DNA from: Tieghemiomyces parasiticus
Lineage: Eukaryota > Kickxellomycota > Dimargaritomycetes > Dimargaritales > Dimargaritaceae
NCBI GenBank assembly: GCA_027575765.1
Contig: JANBPT010000683.1
Coordinates: 1 to 26,312 of the forward strand
Direction of reading: 5' to 3'
Length of the DNA stretch: 26,312 nucleotides
The notes under the pieces: generated by a model
Told to the model about the DNA's origin: nothing
Seen by the model: the letters and a program-made list of their open reading frames with translations, nothing else
The model's database searches: none
In this document: piece after piece, positions 20,981 to 26,312 of the stretch
Position numbering within the stretch: the stretch's first letter is position 1
Layout of the letters: each line of letters opens with the position of its first letter
Translations under genes and position numbers: made by a program

Positions 20981-22700
20981 TGTCGTTTAATCTTTTTCAC
21001 CTTGAAACTCGGTAGGCGCAGTAATGGGCACTACACTTGTGGGAGCGAAGAAACCAAAGGGATATAGTGACCCTAATCACTTTGGGATTGAAGTTTATTT
21101 GCCAGGGTGTGGTTGGTTGGCCTTGAAATTCAACATCCTCCTAGTCAAGGCTTACCTCCTTTGGTCGACCGGGTGTCACAGGGAAAAGTGAAGGAAAGGG
21201 TGGCCATAATTATAGACACTACGTCCCTCCATCCTACTCTACTTCCAACTCGATCACCATGCCTTGTGTCATTAATTTTACACTTTTTCTAATTGCCCCT
21301 TCCCACCCTGGCCGTCGCCACCTTTTTCACCATCCAGAGTGGGGGGGGGCATGTATCCCGAGGCACTCCGCGGCTTATACAATGACTAACTCGGTATTAG
21401 TCACTGGAGGTAAGCTTCACAATGGCCAGGGCAGCCACCTAGATCCTCTCTGTGACATCAGAGACGATGTCTCCTAAGACATTAAGCTTAACCTCCCGAA
21501 TTATACCTGGTATGATATCGTCGATGGTTACCGCCAAAAGTCTCTAAACAATCATGTCTAATCAGGCCGTAACCATTGCAATGTCGTTCCTTGGTAACAA
21601 TGGCACCGACCAGTGCTAGATACTTTCGTTTATCTCATTGCAGGCGTCATTTCCTCCTGATCCGACACCTCTGTCCTGGTCGCAAGCGTTTGGCCTATTC
21701 AACCTAGCCTCGCCAATCCACCACAGCTTATTCCCTTGTTTACCCACCTTTTGTTTTAGATCCACTCAGTTGCAAAATAACTCCCTTCCCCTGGTCTTCC
21801 ACTGGGTATCATCGACTCTACTTTACTATCCTTCCCGGCAGATAGAAACCGGACGATTGTACTTTCCTGAACTCAATAAGATGGGTCACTATCGGGCTAT
21901 CGACGATGTCAATGTCTAGAAAATCCAACTCGGTTATTTACATATGTATTCTTTCCTTTCCCTCCCTCATTATTCCGGGGTGAATTTCAATAATATGAAT
22001 GACACATTTTCATAATTTTCAAAAGCCGTATTTTCCCTAATAGTAGTATTCTGTGACTACATATACTTTATGACTGGTGGTGTAGGTTAATAGGCCGTTG
22101 TGGACGAAATGGTCCATGCAGGTACCCAGTACTCCGCTCTTTGAAACAGACCACCCATGTTGTTGCAGCCTCCACTTTAGCTGCTTTCCATTCTCTGGCG
22201 TGGCTAATCGAAGAACGCGTCCGAGAGAGGTATGTCTTCCCCTCTTCTATCCTCTCCCCCCTTGATAATCGTCATTAAACGCTGCTTTCGAACGCGGGCA
22301 TGGAGACGAAAATAATATATTTAAGAAAGAGAAAGAGAGAGTGTGTGTGGGGCCATTAGAGTAAAAGAGGGTGGCGTTACACGGACAGCCGGTGTCAACG
22401 AGGCCACTCGAAGGTTAGCCTGCTGTTCGCTTCTTTCAACGATTAACGGTGTAACCCAAGTCAGTCGCTGTACTTCCAAATCGGCCCGTGTGGCGAGCGA
22501 ATAATTGGGTCGTCAGGGCACATAACCGTCATCTCCTCTCCTCTCACTCCCTCACCTATTATCGCTTCCATCACATCGTTTCAAGACGATAATCATAACT
22601 CGTTGACCATAAGTTACACATCCCCCCCACTCACTGCAAGTTTTGCGCCCCAGCGCATCATCACTGCTCATTCTCTGTCCAACCTCCAAGGCGTGGGCCT

Positions 22701-22723
22701 TGATTGGGTTACCTTATAAATAG
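22701..22723 (+). promoter_or_regulatory. CCAAT/TATA promoter of the secreted-protein gene
   Basis: An inverted CCAAT box (ATTGG within 22702-22707) lies just upstream of a strong TATA box, TATAAATAG (22715-22723). From the usual TATA spacing, transcription should start near 22745-22755. That predicts a pyrimidine-rich 5' UTR of about 180 nt before the ATG at 22931, with no ATG in between. It is the clearest TATA promoter in the window and suggests regulated rather than housekeeping expression. Confidence 0.6.
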
Positions 22724-22930
22724 TGCGAAGTGTCGATGAGCCCTATACTTTGTGGCTTTGTTCCTTCCTTGTTGCAGTCAACATCTTTTATCATTATTTT
22801 ATTCATCCCGTTCTCCCTAATCTGTCCTCTAGGCAGCTTAGTTTTGTCCGTATTTTATCTCCCTCAAGGCCACACAAGTCCCCCTCTCTCTTTCTCCCCC
22901 CTTTTTTTATTATTACCAATCGTAGTCATC

Positions 22931-23551
22931 ATGAACCTCACTTCGCTAACCCTTCTCGTCCTAGCTGTGTGCAGTTCGACGGTGTTTGCCCTACCCGCCC
23001 CCAGCTCTTCATCTCCGGGTTCGAACTCTGGACTTAGCAACCTGTCCAGCAGCTCGGAAACCACCTTTAGTTCGCAGTCGGAGGTCGCCACGCCCGCATC
23101 CGCCTACACTACAATGGGAGATCTCAGCAGCGCGTTGATAGCCTACCACACTGCCCGCAACATTTTCGTCACTACGTACAAAGGTCCTGAAAATGTCAAA
23201 GAGTCCGTCCTCAGCGCCATTAGCACTACGTGGACGATCCTCCAAAGCCAGGCACAGATGGAAAAGCTCAACAAGCCCGCCCCGTTCCCCGAATTCATTG
23301 CTGCCTGGACCAAGGTACCTTCCGTCATCGTGTACTGCACCGGGCCTGATGAACCACTTCAGAGTATATCTTTGACTGGTCTCGACAAGCACAAGGCCCG
23401 GGAACTTTATCAAAACTTAAAGAGCGTAGCCTTCGTAATCCGTCCTATCAGCTTCGTCAACTCCGAGGGTGGTTATGCTGCCCTGCAACTCTTTCAAGAG
23501 TTTTTGCCCTTTTTCCCTCACTATAGATACTTTGCCCATATTGCCGTTTAA
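22931..23551 (+). CDS. Predicted secreted protein of unknown family
   Basis: This single-exon gene encodes 206 aa. I do not recognise the family. The ATG at 22931 is chosen because it begins a classic signal peptide: a hydrophobic core at about 4-19 ending STVFA, with likely cleavage after A20. The reading frame is open further upstream but only through the pyrimidine-rich leader and without an ATG. A Ser-rich, probably O-glycosylated linker follows (24-58), with one N-glycosylation sequon at N37. The rest (about 62-206) is a compact mixed domain with a helix-like N-terminal half and aromatic-rich C-terminus. The mature protein has a single cysteine (C136), so no internal disulfide is possible. 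It has its own TATA promoter and a nearby AATAAA, and converges on UBC8. A role in the cell wall or in host or prey interaction is conceivable but unsupported. Confidence 0.7.
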   Translation: MNLTSLTLLVLAVCSSTVFALPAPSSSSPGSNSGLSNLSSSSETTFSSQSEVATPASAYTTMGDLSSALIAYHTARNIFVTTYKGPENVKESVLSAISTTWTILQSQAQMEKLNKPAPFPEFIAAWTKVPSVIVYCTGPDEPLQSISLTGLDKHKARELYQNLKSVAFVIRPISFVNSEGGYAALQLFQEFLPFFPHYRYFAHIAV

Positions 23552-23614
23552 TAATGCCGGAGGAATCAAGAACCAGCGCCACGAGGTTGACATGTACGGT
23601 GGTCCATGGCTCGA

Positions 23615-23620
23615 AATAAA
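23615..23620 (+). terminator. Polyadenylation signal AATAAA of the secreted-protein gene
   Basis: A canonical AATAAA lies 64 nt after the stop codon, within the 273-bp gap to the convergent UBC8 stop codon. A-rich runs at about 23695-23725 may serve the UBC8 3' end on the opposite strand. Confidence 0.5.
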
Positions 23621-23824
23621 AGAAAAGAAAACGGTTGGCGCAAGAATGCGAGAAGGTCAAGAGACGATGTGTAGCAACAAGGTAGGAAGGGAGTAAAAAA
23701 TACAGGAAAGTAAAAAAAGAAACATGCGCGACAGCAGAGCTGGCAAGGAGGGGACCACTGAGTGCACAGGTGTGGGAGGAAAGCGATAACGGGGCCTACT
23801 CGTCGCGATCGGAGCTGTATGGCA

Positions 23825-24793
23825 CTACATTTCCATATCGCCCGCCTCGTCCTCTGAGAATGATCCCATGGAACTCATATCATCCTCGTCCGAGTTGTTG
23901 GCAGTGCCCACGTCGGCGGCCTTGCGCGAAGCGTACTTAATGACATAATCCTTCACCTTGGCCTCGTACTGCTTGGGCTCTCGCATGAGCAGAGCGGCGG
24001 CCTCCCCATTGAGAGGGTCGGTAGGGTTAGGGTAGCGCAGGAGTTGAGGGAGGAAGACATCGAATATATTGACCATGTCTGGACAGAAGGTAGAAAATGG
24101 AGAACGGATGTCGTAGGAAGGAAGGGGACAGAGTTAGCACCAACAGTGGAAAAGAAGTCAGCTATACTTCGTAGGAGCTGTTCAGAACGATGGAACGCCA
24201 CGCAGCCAGGAGGGGCGAGCGGGGAAAGGGATGTTGACAGACTTACCAAACATGGGACTCCAAGTCTGGTTGATCACGTCGAGGCACACGGCACCACTTA
24301 GCTCGTCAATGTTGGGGTGGTAAATTTTGTTGGTAAAGCCGATGGATGGCGACTTGTATGGGTAGTCGTCCGGGAGCTCGACCCGAATCTTCCAGTGGCC
24401 ACCGCTAAAGGGGGTGTCCTCGGGGCCGATGAATAACACGTGGAATTCCTGCATGTTGTCCTCTACAAGGTCCACCTCGTAGTCACTCATGAGGCTGTCG
24501 TATGGGTCGGTAGTACATAGTGATGGTGGAGGCAGTGTACGTGTGTGGGGCTGTGTGAGTGACGGGCTGCAGACGGGGTTAATGGAGCCAGTCTGGGGCA
24601 GAGCAGCCGCCATTCAATGCGCGGGCTCGGGTTGTGTATCTTGCCCACTCTTCAGCCGTAGGCCTTGTCAGATTGGTGTTGGCGCTGAGGCATCCAGAAT
24701 GCATACAAGATTGGTCATGGGTTCATCCTAAAACCTATAGGGCACTTACAGCTTCATGACATCAGTCTCGATGCGTCGTCTCGGAGTCGACAT
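23825..24793 (-). CDS. UBC8: Ubiquitin-conjugating enzyme E2 H (Ubc8/UBE2H), three exons
   Basis: Exons on minus are 24793-24750, 24494-24247 and 24078-23825, giving 181 aa. Donors are both GTAAGT and all junctions keep frame. Ubc8/UBE2H is the E2 that works with the GID/CTLH E3 complex, in yeast driving degradation of gluconeogenic enzymes and in animals acting in erythroid differentiation. The N-terminus [15 protein letters not shown] is nearly that of yeast Ubc8. The UBC fold is complete with [10 protein letters not shown], the HPN motif at 74-76 and catalytic C85 in [10 protein letters not shown]. The acidic tail ending [10 protein letters not shown] is close to human UBE2H (SEDEAQDMEL), so the tail resembles the animal enzyme more than the long acidic yeast tail. 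Later segments match UBE2H (FLPQLL.YPNP.DPLNG.AA). Introns are 255 and 168 bp. Confidence 0.96.
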
Positions 24794-26235
24794 GTTGGGT
24801 GAGTATTCACGACTAAGAAAGCTCACCAGGTAAAAGGGTCGGTGTAAATAGCGAGGGGGGTATATTTGGGGGTGGAGGTATAGGGAAGGAGACTACTGTC
24901 TCGGTGAGGAACAGAAGGGCACAGGTGTCAGTTGATCGAATTGGTCAATTGCAGTTGTGGAGAAGAATGGTGTTGCAATGTCAAATGCAATGAGAGACAG
25001 GTGAGGTGGCCCCCCCACTCTGGAACAGGAAGCTTGGGGAACAAGTGCGGTGGGCAAGGGTGGGGTAACGGCAGTGAGGGGTCAGCAGGATGGGGAGGAG
25101 CGAGCCAGTAGGGGAGGAGGTGCTGCGCAAATCTAACATTATTAGAACCGCGAGAGAAGTTCCGCAGGCTCACCGGTAGTTGGTGGTTGACCAGGTGACC
25201 AGCAAGACGTTGGCTGGTGGAAAAGGGGTCAAGTTATACAGATGTACGCGGGGCCGTGGTGGTTTGCCTATGGGTCAGCAATGCGGATGATAACAAAAAG
25301 GAAACTATCAAAGCTTTAGACCAGTAACCCACACACTCATGGCTGTCTATACTAGGAAATGGTAGGCGGGTCCAGAGGCCTTGGTTAGTCGCGAGCAAGA
25401 GGCAGTTTTAGATGTGCCGATCCTACTCCACCTCTAAAACCGCTGGTTCCTACCTTCCCCGCCGTAGCATTTCAGCGCCTAGAGATGGTGTCATCGGTAT
25501 CTGAATCACCATGCTTCGTCTTCCCCTGCTCCATCGTGCGGTCCCTTGGTAGGCATTCGCTTCGTTTGCCGACCAGGATGGTGTGGCGTCGCACACTTTG
25601 AAACCCAGGCCCATATATTCGCCATCATTTATCCAACAGCGATGATGTTACTTAATTATTTGCATTACTAGAAAGAAAAATGCGCCATCATCAATAGGCA
25701 GCCAGCAGAGTAATACGAGAGCCCCCGTTGCTACACTGGTTCGACGATAAAGCCCTACGCACAAATGGATAGAAGTAGACGAATATCTGACGTGTGACGA
25801 AGTGCACGTCAGTAAGAAAATAAAACACTCCCAAGGCTGTGCATCTGAAGGTGTCAAGGTATACCGATTTTGGCAATTGGTGATAAACAGCCAGTCACAC
25901 GCAGCAACGCACACTCACGGCACTTGTGTCGCCAGGTCCAACCTAACAGCTCTGCGCAGCGGCATGATATGGCCAGAGTAGGTTTATAAATGCGGGGTTA
26001 GTAAGTGCGATTGTTAGAAAGATTACATCCTAAAGGATAGAACGACCATGACTGCTAAAATCTACTGGTATGGCCATTCAAAGAATCCGCCCATGTTCCA
26101 CAACGTGCACATTCGGAAACATATTTACATCCATTGATACCCTGGCGTGTAAAATCAATGGGGTTAATCAATGTAATGACACTGACTGGAATGCTCGGGT
26201 ACAGTTTCAATGATAGACTCTAGCGACTGATAGAG
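24794..26235. other. Gene-free right flank
   Basis: The first few hundred bp hold the UBC8 promoter. I see no ORF with family resemblance. The minus-strand ORF at 25648-25914 (88 aa) is a hydrophobic chance frame. A TATA-like TTTATAAAT at about 25983-25991 precedes an ATG at 26048 that opens only 29 codons (to 26137). DNA from about 25600 onward is AT-richer and has no visible gene. No tRNA or transposon protein fragment was seen. Confidence 0.45.
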
Positions 26236-26312
26236 GGTCGCTGCAACCATCAAGCTACCGTGGGTGCAGGTGATGGGGCCGAGTTTACAGGAAGTAGAAG
26301 TGTACACTGAAT
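26236..26312 (-). repeat. Right copy of the 77-bp terminal inverted repeat
   Basis: This is the exact reverse complement of bases 1-77. The bases immediately inside it (26235 and lower) do not match those inside the left copy. See the left copy and the findings for interpretation. Confidence 0.95.

Larger units (their letters stand above)
19848..22930. other. 3-kb region without a supported gene between RPS4 and the secreted-protein gene
   Basis: This is the longest gap in the window. The first 180 bp are the RPS4 3' UTR. About 20700-20950 is purine-rich on plus. A 7-bp hairpin lies at 20956-20980. Around 21380-22235 there are start-codon and splice-like signals that could mark a short multi-exon gene (see findings), but no family is recognised. 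A GA/GT-rich run lies at about 22322-22350. The last 230 bp contain the promoter of the downstream gene. No ORF over 100 codons with convincing composition exists on either strand. Confidence 0.5.

Noticed and set aside
25648..25914. 88-codon minus-strand ORF with hydrophobic stretches
   Set aside because: It lies in AT-richer DNA, does not resemble a membrane protein family I know and lacks promoter context.

Overview
This window looks like one complete contig from the nuclear genome of a fungus. Coding DNA is GC-rich. Five of the eight genes I can support are split or spliced with canonical GT...AG introns of 120-448 bp, and eight of the ten donors read GTAAGT. RCF2 is a fungal mitochondrial protein, and the yeast-like UBC8, TRM13, ALG5 and RPS4 agree with a fungus. 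A full-length Tubby-domain gene, absent from the well-known Dikarya models, suggests an early-diverging lineage. My guess is Zoopagomycota or a similar group, and this is inference only.

Layout from left to right: a 77-bp sequence that recurs inverted at the far right end; TRM13 (-), tRNA 2'-O-methyltransferase; a 652-bp divergent promoter region; a Tubby-like gene (+, four exons), convergent with ALG5 (-, three exons), the ER dolichyl-phosphate glucosyltransferase; about 2 kb without a recognisable gene but with two strong hairpins; RCF2 (-), respiratory supercomplex factor; about 1.9 kb of low-complexity DNA; a PPP4R1-like HEAT-repeat phosphatase regulatory subunit (-, three exons, 1452 aa); about 2.3 kb without a recognisable gene; RPS4 (+, with an intron directly after the ATG); about 3 kb without a supported gene, though with some splice-like signals; a short predicted secreted protein of unknown family (+); UBC8/UBE2H (-, three exons); then about 1.4 kb of empty AT-richer DNA.

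The genes are unrelated housekeeping functions (tRNA modification, N-glycosylation, respiration, phosphatase regulation, translation, ubiquitination). They do not form a pathway cluster and there is no sign of a mobile or defence island. I found no tRNA, rRNA, CRISPR array or intact transposon by eye.

The points most worth a second look are: the exact 77-bp inverted ends, which look like an assembly-graph signature of a flanking repeat; the Tubby gene with a large insertion in its core domain; two genes whose start codon is isolated on a 3-nt or 7-nt coding exon, both with the same variant donor; the orphan secreted protein; and a possible unannotated spliced gene around 21.4-22.2 kb. All exon boundaries were derived by hand from reading frame, splice consensus and recalled protein-family similarity. 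No alignment or database search was run.
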